Positions 20,897 to 31,312 of a DNA stretch of 64,000 nt are shown one piece after another. Made by a program: the position numbers and the translations under genes. This DNA comes from Chrysoperla carnea. Taxonomy: Eukaryota; Arthropoda; Insecta; Neuroptera; Chrysopidae. The notes beneath the pieces were generated by a model. The model was not told the origin of the DNA. It was given only the letters and a program-made list of their open reading frames with translations, and made no database searches. The stretch is taken from the NCBI RefSeq assembly GCF_905475395.1, contig NC_058341.1:71917597-71981596 (forward strand), given 5' to 3'. Numbering within the stretch: position 1 is the stretch's first letter; each line of letters starts with the position of its first letter.

Positions 20897-21301
20897 GACT
20901 CTGCTGCGCTAGAAATGACATTTTCCAACTACTTGCGAACGTTCCTTCACCGAAAATCGGAGCTCTTGCTTGGCATGTTTCCAGTACTGCGTGCTCTGGA
21001 TATGCGAGTTGGAAACCACACTCGCAGGGATAATACGCATGGTGACGTAGTAGTCCCCCATCGGCACGCTTGATTCGTAGGTATTTAACCCGTCGCTCGT
21101 CCTTACTCGCATAAGCTCTGAGATTGTGGACATTGGCGACGGATTTACTACTGAGTTGTTTGTCGATAGAGCGGGTATACCGTACAGTATGGAGTCCAGC
21201 GACAATTGCACACCTGCTTTTTCCTCCGGGCTTATTACAGTCGTGGATGACGTGGATGTGTTCAAAATTCGGCTTTGGGTGGTCAAAAATGATGAGGAGT
21301 T
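20897..21301 (-). pseudogene. Densovirus NS1-like gene, 3' part
   Basis: In the frame continuous with 40631-41172 (minus strand, across the Polinton), this GC-richer tract reads IIFDHPKPNFEHIHVIHDC then GGKSRC. That resembles the HUH (His-hydrophobic-His) nuclease region of parvovirus NS1. The frame stays open to near 20897. It is cut on both sides, by the Polinton at 21302 and by the element end at 20896. The downstream SF3 helicase part of NS1 is not seen here. Endogenous densovirus genes are known in insects. Confidence 0.5.
21296..21301 (+). repeat. Target site duplication, left copy (GGAGTT)
   Basis: GGAGTT directly before the first base of the Polinton; the identical hexamer follows the last base at 40625-40630. 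Six bases is the normal Polinton duplication length. Confidence 0.9.
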
Positions 21302-21345
21302 AGTAGTATAAAAATGAGGACTCTACCTCACTTGAAGGTCTTCTG

Positions 21346-21358
21346 AGGTCATTGACCT
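21346..21358. promoter_or_regulatory. AGGTCA-T-TGACCT palindrome near the terminus
   Basis: A perfect inverted repeat of the nuclear-receptor half-site with a 1-bp spacer, 44 bp from the element end. The mirror copy AGGTCA-A-TGACCT is at 40568-40580. More TGACCT half-sites follow at about 21355-21415. The form matches an ideal ecdysone-response-type element; use by a receptor is inference. Confidence 0.5.
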
Positions 21359-21655
21359 AGATTGGAGATGCATTGACCTAGAAATGAACGACCTTGAGTG
21401 CATTGACCTAGTTTTGGATGCACTTTTTGGGGGATGCATTTTTTTTTTGGGATGCACTTTTGTGGATGCATTTGTTTTGGTGGATGCGCTTTTGAGGATG
21501 CACTTTTGAGATCATTGAACTCTGATGACGTATTGTTTCAACAATGGATGTACTTCAACAATGAGAACAACCTTCTCATTCGGTAGCCGTCATCCAATTG
21601 AAGTATGAAGTGCTGATGTAAGTATAGAAATACACTTTTTTTAAAAAAATAAGAG

Positions 21656-21726
21656 TAAGCAGCGAGATTTGAACGCAGGTCCATATGAATGGAAGTCTAT
21701 TACGCTATCCATTAGACCACGGAAGC
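21656..21726 (-). ncRNA. tRNA-like unit in left TIR
   Basis: Reverse complement of 40201-40270. A box TGGTCTAGTGG, B box GCGTTCAAATC and a T-run terminator follow one another, pointing outward. The cloverleaf pairs poorly, so it is better read as a Pol III-type small RNA unit than a tRNA. Confidence 0.5.
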
Positions 21727-22117
21727 ATGTGTCTGTATAGTCAAAAAAGTTTAATGTATGAAACACAATTAATCTAATATATTGTAATGGAAAAATTTGA
21801 TATGCTAATTTACATATAACATTAAGTGATTTTGAATATATGAAATTTTATTGCAAAAACAGGTTTAAAAAATTCGTTATTTCTAAACAGGTAACTACTA
21901 TTTATAGATGTGTTAAACAACCATAGCACGTTAACATATTTAAAATTTTGTCAATTGATGGTTATGTGATGTAGATAATTAAATATTCAAAGCAGGTGTT
22001 TTAAAAAAAAAAAAAATACTTATTCTGTTAAAATTAATGAAAATTGATTTTATTATAAAATATTATATATGATTTTTTTAATAATAAAATTTTTAATTAT
22101 TAACATTACTTGTTGAA

Positions 22118-22270
22118 CACCCACATAAATCCGATCCATTCCAATGAAATCCTCATAAGCATCCATAGGAGACTTAATTTTCTTCAACAACCAAATACCT
22201 AGATTATTTGAAAATTTTTAAGTTTATATTTCTTGCCTTACATACATTAATAAGACATGTTAATATCATA
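22118..22270 (-). pseudogene. Ankyrin-like gene tail in left arm
   Basis: Homologous to codons about 130-200 of the 3727 gene, with frame loss. It lies directly downstream of the arm gene. Confidence 0.65.
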
Positions 22271-22298
22271 ACTCCTTTATAGAATATAAAAAATTTAC

Positions 22299-22583
22299 CT
22301 AATCCCAAGATGTGATGACTTCCACATCCTTAAATAATTTCTGAAGGAGGATTCTCTCGGTCTCCCCACCCACGTAAATCCTCACGGCGTTCTCATAGGA
22401 GAGAATAGTTCTTACTATTCTCACCATCTCTGCTAGCGTCACCTCATTTGCCCATCTACCATTCCACTTCAACCTCCAATAGTTTGAAATATATAAATGC
22501 TCTTTTGCATCACCATTCTTATAAATCACCACTTCCTTGATTTGGTTATTTAAAATAACCAATTTTAAAGAAATTTTTACCAT
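22299..22583 (-). CDS. Arm protein (left TIR copy)
   Basis: A 94-aa intact member of the arm family, MVKISLKLVILNNQIKEVV to VITSWD. It is basic, has no membrane segment and no recognised domain. It differs from the right TIR copy at one residue (Val for Gly after SYENA). The promoter TATATAAGCTTGAATA lies upstream on the minus strand near 22650. The preserved frame and promoter across four copies suggest it is a real gene. Confidence 0.65.
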   Translation of the reverse strand: MVKISLKLVILNNQIKEVVIYKNGDAKEHLYISNYWRLKWNGRWANEVTLAEMVRIVRTILSYENAVRIYVGGETERILLQKLFKDVEVITSWD

Positions 22584-23190
22584 TTTAACTTGTTTTAAAA
22601 TTTTAACTTGTGTTAAAGATGCTCAGGTGGTAAAAATATTCAAGCTTATATACCCTAATATTCGTGGATGAATACATTTTTTCTACAAATCTTTCTATCA
22701 AAAAGCTTAATTACCTATAAAAATATCCGCTCAAAAAAACTAGAACCATGAGAGTGTTTTTCAGTTAAATATGATATCTGGGATTGTTATGTAAGAATAA
22801 AAAAAAAATTCCATTAGATATAAAAATGAGAAAAATAATATTTTAATTGATACTATATGCAAATTAGCAAAATCAATAAATTTAAAAAGCGTTTGGCATG
22901 TTAATAACCTTACATCAACATATCACGGGAGAAATGAAATTTTCAGGGTTGCTATACCATTATATGGAATATATTCAAAAATATTTAGCAAAATTAATCT
23001 TGTATATAAACTACCTCATTAGCGAGAGATGTTAAAAATTTTTTTTATTAGATATTATATCTGAAAAGCAGGTGTATGAGAAACATGTTATTGAAATGGA
23101 GAGATTATCATAAAAAAGGATATAAATAAGTAGAAAAAGTTTGTCTTAGAATTAGTTGTGAATTGCTTTTAAAAGGTTTAGTGCTACAAA

Positions 23191-23762
23191 ATGGAGAATA
23201 TAATTGAGGTAAGTTTTTATATAATTATTTTTCTATTTCTTTTATTATTATTTTTTTAATTTTTATATATATATTTCTATTATTTTAATAGGATTTAAAT
23301 ATTGATGATTTAGATTGTGAAATCACCAATCAATATTTATATATGATGGCTAAGAAAATGGAAGAAAATTATCCACGTGTAATTAGCAATGTTTCCCTCC
23401 CTTCCCTAAACTTGGATGATTACTTGACACAGGATTTAAATGCAGAGTTTAACCCATCCTTATCAATCGATACTTTGCTTTCAGAATTGGAGGCATACTT
23501 AAATCCGTCTTCATTTGGACATTCTATTGATCAATTTAAAGACAATTCAAATCAACCAAGAGCTAATCATTTTAAAGATAATCCATCATCATCCGATCCT
23601 TCAACATCTGCTCCTTCAACATCTGCTCCTTCTAAGCAATTAATATCGCAAAGTAAAGCATTTGTTTATAAACCTGCAAGGCTTCGTCATCGAAAAATAT
23701 ATAAGAAACCTGCTACCAACGAGAAAAGAAAATACCGACAAAAAAAATCACTGAAGTTATAG
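23191..23762 (+). CDS. Small spliced gene upstream of polymerase B
   Basis: Exon 1 is 23191-23208 (MENIIE), followed by an 83-nt intron (GTAAGT...TTTTAATAG), with exon 2 from 23292. The protein is Ser/Thr/Pro-rich with a repeated PSTSAPSTSAPS stretch and a basic end. In the right TIR copy the frame runs on through DLTKEEK, and its TGA overlaps the ATG of the polymerase leader exon. Here one A is missing from the run near 23740, so the end is changed to KSLKL. The constant place just before polymerase makes a replication role possible, for example as priming or regulatory protein, but nothing in the sequence proves it. Confidence 0.6.
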
Positions 23763-23781
23763 ATTTAACTAAAGAAGAAAA

Positions 23782-26700
23782 ATGAAAAAAATCATTTTAA
23801 AAAGAAGTGTTGAAGGTAAAAAACTTTAAAAATATCATTTTTTAGATTTTTTTACTAATATATGTATTTTATTTATATTTCCAGAAGCTGCATCCTCTCT
23901 ACCCCCATCGTCTGCAATCGATTTGAAGAGAAAGCATGATGAAGAAGATTTGGCATCACCATCAACAGAACATGATAATTCTAGAAATAGTATTACCGAA
24001 GATTCTCATCCAAGCTGTGTGTCCATCTCTCCATCAGAAGAAGAAAGCAATAACTGGATAGCAGTTACTTGTTTCGCTAACAGAGTATTTGCAGGTAGAT
24101 TACTAAATAATGAAAATATTAAAGATATTTCAATTTTTTTTGAACATAAAAAACAATTAGTATACAAAAAAATTATGGAGTACTTATCTTTACATAACTC
24201 AATTAAAATTTCACTAGGTTTAAAATGTGATTTCATAATAAAAAAAGGTGATATGGAAATTATCGATAATTTTCACTTTGTGTTAAAACTTGTTCATTAC
24301 GATCAAGCCTCTGATTTTAACACATGGTATTATGATTCATTAACTAATTTTAACACTCGCTTGGAAGAGTTTCAACAAAGAGGATCTAATGCTGCTTTAG
24401 ATAAAATAGTATGTTTAGAATTGAATATAGCAAAATTCGATCCAATGAAAGGTGGAACCTATATTGCTTTACCGAAGAAAATTTCAGATAAAAAAGCATG
24501 CATTAATATTAGGAATAATGATGATTTTTGCTTTGCTTATTGTCTTTTAGCTCATTTTTTCCCAGTCGGCAAAAACAACGAAAGAGTAACAAAGTATCCT
24601 CAAAACTTTTATGATTTATTTAACTTCGAGGGTATTGAATTTCCCGTGAAATTAAAAGATATCCCCAAAATTGAAAAAAACAATGACTTTTCGGTAAATG
24701 TATATGGCTTATCAGATTCAAATCTTGTAAATGGTCCATTATATTTTATTAGGCAGAAAAGACAACATCACATAAATTTACTAATGATTAACGATGAAAC
24801 TAAATACCACTATTGTTTAATTAAAAATCTTTCGAGGCTTTGTTCATCTCAAAAGACAAAGCATAGGAATCCAAAAATCTTCTGTGATAGATGTCTTCAG
24901 CATTTTAATATAAAACAAAAGTATGAAGAACACTTGGAGTTGTGTGAAAATATTAATAATGTAAAAATTGTTTTTCCCTCGGAAAAAGACTCTATTTTGG
25001 AATTTAAAATTTATAAAAATAAACAATTTCTCGAGTATGTCATTTATGCTGATACTGAGGCATTCCTACCAAAAATGGAGGTAGACATTAATAACCCCAA
25101 CACTTCATATTTTCAACATCACATTGTATATTCTATTGCGCTCCTAGTCGTTTGCTCTCGCGATTCTACGAAAAATAAATATTATTCGCATACAGGCCCG
25201 GATGCTGGTAAATGGTTTGTTGATAAATTAAAAGAGATTTTAGATGAAATTGAAATAGTATATAAAACCATTGTCCCGATAGAAATGACTGATGAGGATG
25301 AGGCATTATTTCAAGCATCGACAATTTGTCATATTTGCGAGAAACCATTTCTGGAGGGGGAGATCAAGCATAGGGATCATGATCATTTAATGCACACGTT
25401 CCGAACAAGCCCGACTTCGAAACTAAACTCGAATTACCGTGGCTCAAGCCATGAGGGATGTAATCTTAATTTCACGCTTCCAAATTTCGTACCAGTATTT
25501 TTTCATAACGGTTCACGATATGATTTTAATTTTTTTATTGGGGAAATGGGGTATGATGATGGGGATATTCATGCAATCCCTATAAACAGTGAACGCTACA
25601 TCTCTTTTTCTAAAAAAATGAATTCGTTATATGTTAGGTTTATAGATTCTTGTAGATTTATGCAAAGTTCCCTTGATAGTCTAGTAAAAAATTTGGATGA
25701 TAATCAATTTCAAATTCTTGAAAGTCAATTCGGAGAAAACCATCCACATCTTGATTTATTAAAAAAAAAAGGTATTTTTCCATATGATTATGTGACTGGC
25801 TTTGAAAAATTGGAGGAAACTTCTTTACCCAAACAAGCTGATTTTTTCAATCAATTAACCGATAGTGGGATAACTGATGAAGAATATGAACATGCGAAAA
25901 ATGTTTGGGAAAAATTTAACATAGAAACTTTGGGCGAATACTCGGATATTTATTTAAAATGCGATGTTTTGCTTTTGGCATGTGTATTCGGAAATTTTCG
26001 AAAGGTTTGCTACTCTACATATGGTCTTGACGCATCTTGTTACTATACAATACCTGGGCTGACCTTTGACGCGATGCTAAAATTTACAAAAGTAAAGTTG
26101 GAATTAATTAGAGATATTAATATTTTTAACTTTGTAGAAGCATCTATTAGGGGTGGTTTAACCATATCAGTAAAAAGATATGCTGAAGCCAATAATCCCT
26201 ACATGCAGAATTATAATCCTAATTTACCGGAAAGTTATATTGTTTATTTGGATGCAAATAATCTCTATGGATTAGCCATGTCTCAACCTCTTCCATTATG
26301 TGATTTTAAATTTCTATCTCCTCAAGAAATACAGGATTTTAATATTCATACCGATGTTAATGGAGAGTATGGCTATTTACTAGAGGTTGACATTAACTAT
26401 CCACAAGATTTACATGAAGCACATAACGACTTCCCCTTTTTACCAGAACATCGGGTAATAAATAAACAAAAAAAGTTGGTAACAACTTTTTACAATAAAC
26501 AAAAATATATTTTACATCTAAAAAATTTGCAACAAGCCCTAAAGTATGGATTAGAATTAACAGCCAAACACAGAATCTTGCGTTTTCGTCAATCATTGTG
26601 GTTGAAAAAGTATATAGATTTGAATACAGAGAAAAGGATGAATGCAAGAAATTCATTTGAAAAAGATTTCTTCAAACTCATGAACAACGCAATGTTTGGT

Positions 26701-27483
26701 AAAACCATGGAATCTGTACGCAAAAGACGTAAATGTAAATTAGTTACAAAATATGAGGGGAAAAATGGGGTTCGTAATTTAATAAGTAGCCCATATTGTA
26801 AAAAATTTACAGTTATTGGGGAAAATTTGGTAGTTATTGAATTAAAACAGTCTGAAATAAAAAGTGATAAACCACTTATAGTAGGTGCATGTACTCTTGA
26901 ACAATCCAAATATCCGATGTTTGAATTCCATCATGGTGGTATGACTAAATGGAGTAAAAACATTTGGCTTATGTATTCAGATACTGATAGCTTTGTTTAT
27001 CATATAATTATACAAGATCCGCAAAATGAGAAAAACATTTATGAAATAATTCGGGAGCATATTGATTTGTTCGATACATCGGATTACCCCGAAAACAATA
27101 TTTATAATATTCCGAGAGCCAATAAGAAAGTTTTAGGCTGTTTTAAAGATGAAACTAATGGTGAAATAATAACTCACTTTTGTTCATTAAAAGCAAAAAT
27201 GTACTCATTTAAATTGGAATCTGATGTTATTACGAAAAAAGCAAAGGGGGTTGCTAGAGCTTGTTTAAAAAAAATAACGTTTGAGGATTATGTGAATACT
27301 CTGTTTAGCGAAGAAGGTGGTGCTTTATATAGTGATATGTATAGAATTCAAAGCAAAAAATTTAAACTATATACAATAAAGCAGATTAAAAAAACTCTTT
27401 CTTCAAATGATAAACGTGTAGTATTAGAAAATAAAATTAATACATTAGCTGTAGGTCATAAGGATATTGTAACACATTTATAA
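23782..27483 (+). CDS. Protein-primed DNA polymerase B
   Basis: Leader exon 23782-23815 (MKKIILKRSVE), a 69-nt GT-AG intron, then exon 2 from 23885, open to 27483. The product is about 1,200 aa. Positions counted from codon 23923: 3'-5' exonuclease DxE in YADTEAF about 372; a zinc/HNH-like CHICEKPF...HRDHDH about 470-490; exonuclease HNGSRYD about 528; YLKCD about 680; polymerase motif A LDANNLYG about 776; motif B FKLMNNAMFGK about 914; motif C YSDTDS about 1017; KxY in KAKMYS about 1092. It replicates the element from protein-capped ends. All catalytic residues are present and the frame is intact. Three broken copies lie elsewhere in the window. Confidence 0.95.
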
Positions 27484-27605
27484 AAAATTGTTATATATTT
27501 GTATGAAAAATTGTTATATATATTTGTATGAAAAATAGAGGAGATTGCAAATAAAACACTTAATTAAAAAAACTTGTTTATTTATTTATTTATGACTACA
27601 TCTTT

Positions 27606-28526
27606 TTATAATAAATTTTCATTAGGAATCCATTCTAAATTTTCGAAACCAAGAAATTTCACTAAGGACTTTTTCCCTCTCTGTTTCAAAATTTTTTCAA
27701 CTAAATATATATCTGGATAATTTGTCTTCAATAATTCATATTGGTAAAATGATCCAAGAATGGGATTTCCACTCAAATCTTCAAGTAAGTAAGTATATGG
27801 ATGTGTAGATTGAACTTTGATAATTTTGAAAACCTCCATAGTCCAATTTGGGTTGTATTTCTTTTCAAATATATGTTTGTATTTGGATATGCGTACAAAA
27901 TCACCAACAGAAAATTTTTTTTTTTCATTTTTTTGGTTGGATGGTTGATTATTATAAGCAGTTTTTAATAATTCCTCCTCATGTGCTTTAGTAACTTCAC
28001 TTGGTGGCATAGCTATTGTCCGATGTGTTTTATTGTTATAAACTGCAACCATTTTTTGAAGAATATCAACCCACTTGTATGATCCATTAAGTGAAAATTG
28101 TTTATATAACATATTTTTCAATGTTCTATTGAAACGTTCTATAATTGCACATTTTTTTGTAGAATAACTCGGATAAATATTAATTTTATACTTTTTCATT
28201 AACTTTAGAAAATGTGAATTGAAGAATTCTTTCCCTTGATCAACATGTAAATTCTTTGGTGGGGTAGTTCTTTTTAGAATTTTTTTGAATGCAACTGTCA
28301 CTTCCTTCCCAGTTTTTGTTTTCAGCGGTTCACAATAAGCAAATTTAGAAAAGCAATTTATAACAGTAAGTATATAATTAAAATTTTTATTTTCTTTCGA
28401 ATAATTCCTAACCTCAATCAAATCAGCCTCGAATAAATCATCTAATCCAAATAGTTTATATTTACGTCTAGAAAAGTTTACTCTGGCAGGTTTATGAATT
28501 TCATTTACAATTTCTGATTTTTCCAT
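27606..28526 (-). CDS. Retroviral-type integrase with chromodomain
   Basis: I prefer ATG 28526 (MEKSEIVNEIHKPAR). The frame is open upstream to 28631, but that part reads as a hydrophobic stretch unlike the family. The DDE core has Asp in FEADLIE, Asp in LHVDQGKEF and Glu in IIERFNRT, with 35-residue type spacing. An SH3-like DNA-binding part (GDFVRISKYK) follows, and the C-terminus YLVEKILKQ...EWIPNENLL is a chromodomain, which would tether insertion to modified histones. It is convergent with polymerase B. It made, or could make, the 6-bp target duplication. Confidence 0.93.
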   Translation of the reverse strand: MEKSEIVNEIHKPARVNFSRRKYKLFGLDDLFEADLIEVRNYSKENKNFNYILTVINCFSKFAYCEPLKTKTGKEVTVAFKKILKRTTPPKNLHVDQGKEFFNSHFLKLMKKYKINIYPSYSTKKCAIIERFNRTLKNMLYKQFSLNGSYKWVDILQKMVAVYNNKTHRTIAMPPSEVTKAHEEELLKTAYNNQPSNQKNEKKKFSVGDFVRISKYKHIFEKKYNPNWTMEVFKIIKVQSTHPYTYLLEDLSGNPILGSFYQYELLKTNYPDIYLVEKILKQRGKKSLVKFLGFENLEWIPNENLL

Positions 28527-28680
28527 TATACACTGATTAAATGCAATGTTATTTATAATTTTATACAATAAATTAACAATTAATATTAAAAATATCGCAT
28601 ATGAAGCATATGTATTCAGGTTGACATTCATTCTGATAATAATTTAACCGTTAACGATTTGTTTTATAAATAGAGAAAAA

Positions 28681-29472
28681 TTAAGCTATAATACCACGCC
28701 CTCTCAATTCTGATAAAATGCTTATTATCTCATTTTCTAAGCCTGAATTTCCAGCGAGCTTTTCCGAATTTAAAAGCTTAAGACGTTGTATTAATTTATT
28801 TGGATCAGTGTAATAAATTACTTTTGGCTTATGCAAGCTACGGTATGATATCCCCTCGCCTTCATGAAACAATTTTGAAATAATATCACGATATTTATTA
28901 CTTCGTTCACCAGAAATTTGACCATTGCTCTTAAATTTTTTACGATGTACATTTGTTAGCTGAAGTATATGTTTATATGTTTCTAGATCTGCTTCATCAT
29001 AATTTTGAGATTTTTTCTTGAATAATAATTCACAAAGCCCTTCAGTTAGCTGAAACATTTTTCCGTTAAGCTTCATATAGTCATTTTGAAAATCAACACT
29101 TGAATTTCCTATTTTCCATTCATCTTTCTCTCTACTAACACCAAAAATGTATTTTTTATCTTTTGAATTTAAATATTTTTGCATATATTTAAGTACATTG
29201 GGGCCATATTTTGCTTCTAATGATGGGTCATCCTCTTTTTTAATGTCTAATATTTCTCTTTCATTTTTTATTTCATCTTTGATTAAAGGAGTTTTGGTTA
29301 TTTTTTCAGATAACTCATTAATCGGCTGTATAATGGGTTTGTATAGTGTTTGTAAATTTTGTTCCAATCTCTGCTCGCCACGTTTCAATAATAAATATTT
29401 GGCTCTTATATTTTTTCTGGCACTAATTATCCTGTGTTTAATTTGTCGTTCCTTTTCTATTTTTTCATCCAT
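28681..29472 (-). CDS. Conserved Polinton protein, unknown function
   Basis: About 263 aa from ATG 29472. The N-terminal roughly 60 residues are charged and helical (coiled-coil-like). The middle FGVSREKDEWKIGNSSVDF and KMFQLTEGLCELLF...YDEADLETYKHILQLTNV is a block I know from insect Polinton proteins found beside the ATPase and integrase. No catalytic motif is visible. It lies 46 bp from the ATPase gene on the same strand, so is probably co-transcribed and perhaps structural. Confidence 0.7.
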   Translation of the reverse strand: MDEKIEKERQIKHRIISARKNIRAKYLLLKRGEQRLEQNLQTLYKPIIQPINELSEKITKTPLIKDEIKNEREILDIKKEDDPSLEAKYGPNVLKYMQKYLNSKDKKYIFGVSREKDEWKIGNSSVDFQNDYMKLNGKMFQLTEGLCELLFKKKSQNYDEADLETYKHILQLTNVHRKKFKSNGQISGERSNKYRDIISKLFHEGEGISYRSLHKPKVIYYTDPNKLIQRLKLLNSEKLAGNSGLENEIISILSELRGRGIIA

Positions 29473-29517
29473 TCTGAACAACTAACGATTTACATCTGAT
29501 GCAGTTTAACCAACATC

Positions 29518-30210
29518 TTATGTATTTATAATTATATACTTATCAAACCCACACCTATATCGTCCATTATTTAATTCAGACTCCTTATCGATAACAATAA
29601 AACCATATTTATTCTTCCAGCATTCGCCACAAAGTGTACAAAATTTTTCAAAACTCATATCACCAATAACATGATTATCGAAAACATGTCTTAGATTCAA
29701 TGTATCTTGTTTTAATAAAATAATCACATTACAATTGTCACGTAAATTTTGTTTATGTGCTGCAGAATATGTTTGAATAAGAAAAAACATATCCAATTTT
29801 TTATGTCTCCCTCTTGAGTAATAGTTTTTAATTACTTCTTGATCTGAATTAGCATTCACATCATCAAAAATCACTAACGAATTGGGTTTTACATCTTCAG
29901 ATGTTGGAAATGATAATATATCATTAGTCATATACATAGTGATAGGCTTTAATGGTTCGATAACATCTTTCAACAATTTATATTTCGGTTGATCAATAGT
30001 TTTAGAATAAATGTATATATTTTCAAAGCTTACACCATGTTTTTCAAAAATAAGTGATAACAAAATATTTGTTTTGCCTCCACCGCTAGGTCCCGCAATC
30101 AAAACTCTCAACTGATTTGGAAATAATTTTCCATGTCGCCTTCTTCCAGATTGGTTTTGCTCATCAAAATTCTCAACTTTTAATTTTGATGGTTGCTGCA
30201 CGGTCTTCAT
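29518..30210 (-). CDS. DNA-packaging ATPase (A32/FtsK-HerA type)
   Basis: 230 aa. Walker A GPSGGGKT is at residues 40-47 and Walker B SLVIFDDVN at 111-119. A FLIQTYS sensor-like strand and a C-terminal CTLCGECWKNKYGF zinc-like pair follow. These features match the genome-packaging ATPases of Polintons and nucleocytoplasmic DNA viruses. It would pump the element's DNA into capsids. Its start is next to a TATA-containing divergent promoter shared with the capsid-side genes. Confidence 0.9.
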   Translation of the reverse strand: MKTVQQPSKLKVENFDEQNQSGRRRHGKLFPNQLRVLIAGPSGGGKTNILLSLIFEKHGVSFENIYIYSKTIDQPKYKLLKDVIEPLKPITMYMTNDILSFPTSEDVKPNSLVIFDDVNANSDQEVIKNYYSRGRHKKLDMFFLIQTYSAAHKQNLRDNCNVIILLKQDTLNLRHVFDNHVIGDMSFEKFCTLCGECWKNKYGFIVIDKESELNNGRYRCGFDKYIIINT

Positions 30211-30228
30211 GGTATAAATGTATAAAAG
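30211..30228. promoter_or_regulatory. Divergent TATA region between early and capsid genes
   Basis: TATAAAAG at 30221-30228 faces the + genes, and GGTATAAATG at 30211-30220 could serve either strand. Only 72 bp separate the ATPase start from the phospholipase-like ORF start at 30283. Confidence 0.5.
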
Positions 30229-30282
30229 CGCCTCACAACAATCATTTTATATTATTCTCCATTGGTATGCGAGAGTGTATAG

Positions 30283-30946
30283 ATGTTGCGCTATAAGGGA
30301 GGAGGTTTGCTTAATAAATTAATTAACAAATTACCATTTGAAGCTCATATTCCTGGTTATCAATATTGTGGGCCTGGTACCAAATTGCAAAAAAAAATTA
30401 GAGAGAGGTGTTAAAGGCATTAACAAATTGGATGAATTTTGCAAATTTCATGATATTGCCTATGATACGTATACAGATATAAACAAGAGACACGAAGCGG
30501 ATAAAATTTTAGCAGAACAAGCTTGGAGTAGAGTTAAAAGTAAAGACGCCAACTGGAGGGAAAAAGCTGCTGCCTGGGCTGTTACTAATATTATGAAGGG
30601 TAAAGTAAAAACTGGATCCGGTTTAAAAACAAAGAAAAAAACCAATGTTGAAACAAAAAAAGGAGGAAAGTTACTAATTGGTAAAAAGAAAATTGAAAAA
30701 TCAAAGAAAAAGATTAAAAGAATTATACCAACTAGAAAAATTGGAGGTGCTCTTCCATTAGCTCTAATCCCTGTAATTGCAGGTGCAGTGACAGCAGTAT
30801 TAGGCGGCGTTAAAACTGTAAATGATATAAGAAATTCTAAAAAAGCATTAGAAGAAACTATACGTCACAATAAAAAATTGGAAGAATCAGCTGTTAAAGG
30901 GCGGGGTTTTTATTTAAGACCATATCAAAAGAAGAAGAAACCTTAA
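30283..30946 (+). pseudogene. Phospholipase A2-like / pVI-like virion protein, frameshifted
   Basis: ORF part 1 (30283-30414) holds the calcium-loop YCGPGT. Part 2 (frame of 30338-30946) holds the catalytic LDEFCKFHDIAYD, a Lys-rich linker, a hydrophobic segment ALPLALIPVIAGAVTAVLGG and the C-terminal GFYLRPY. The two lie in different frames that meet at a run of nine A (30389-30397). Parvovirus VP1-type phospholipase A2 domains help virions cross endosomal membranes, and the second half resembles the amphipathic internal proteins of adenoviruses. It could be a one-base mutation, an assembly error or ribosomal slippage on the A-run. Confidence 0.75.
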
Positions 30947-31311
30947 GATTACTACAGAAATTACCGATTCGAGCATTAACTGATTTAGAATTGGATAGTT
31001 TTGGTAAAAAATATATTAAACACTTTAGGGGTGTATACATGCGAAATACCCTACCAAAAAAACCTTTACAAAGAGAATGTGCTATAGTAAATCTTGCTAG
31101 TTCATCATCAAGAGGATCTCACTGGATTTGCTTCTTCAAGAAAAACTCTAAAATATATTATTTTGATAGTTATGGAGATGTACCCCCACCACTTGAAATA
31201 ATAACTTATCTAGGAAAAAATATTCTATATAACTATAACAGTTTTCAAAAAAGCGGATCAATTTGTGGACACCTTTGTCTAGCATTTTTACTATTTATTA
31301 CAAATACTTAA
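30892..31311 (+). CDS. Adenain-like cysteine protease
   Basis: The recognisable protein runs from LTDLELDSFGKKY to the stop at 31311. Counting from 30991: His44 in RGSHW, Asp59 in YYFDSYG and Cys96 in ICGHLC give the adenovirus-protease triad (Asp for Glu). This enzyme matures virion proteins. There is no ATG upstream of the conserved N-terminus. The frame opens after a TAA near 30901 and overlaps the end of the phospholipase-like gene, so translation needs a non-AUG codon (TTG 30991), a frameshift from the upstream gene or splicing. An internal ATG lies at about 31039. Confidence 0.85.
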
Positions 31312-31312
31312 T

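Larger units (their letters stand above)
21302..25350 (+). repeat. Left terminal inverted repeat (~4.05 kb)
   Basis: Matches 36577-40624 in reverse complement. It includes subterminal repeats, the tRNA-like unit, an ankyrin tail, the arm gene, the small spliced gene and the first roughly 475 codons of polymerase B. Differences are few: for example an 8-A versus 9-A run near 23740, one Val/Gly codon in the arm gene and single bases in the polymerase. Confidence 0.92.

Noticed and set aside
23191-23762. Proven terminal protein of the polymerase
   Set aside because: Only gene order supports it; no conserved acceptor residue or family match is visible.
28527-28631. N-terminal membrane segment on the integrase
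   Set aside because: The frame is open upstream, but the hydrophobic stretch is not part of the family and ATG 28526 matches the start of the second integrase copy.
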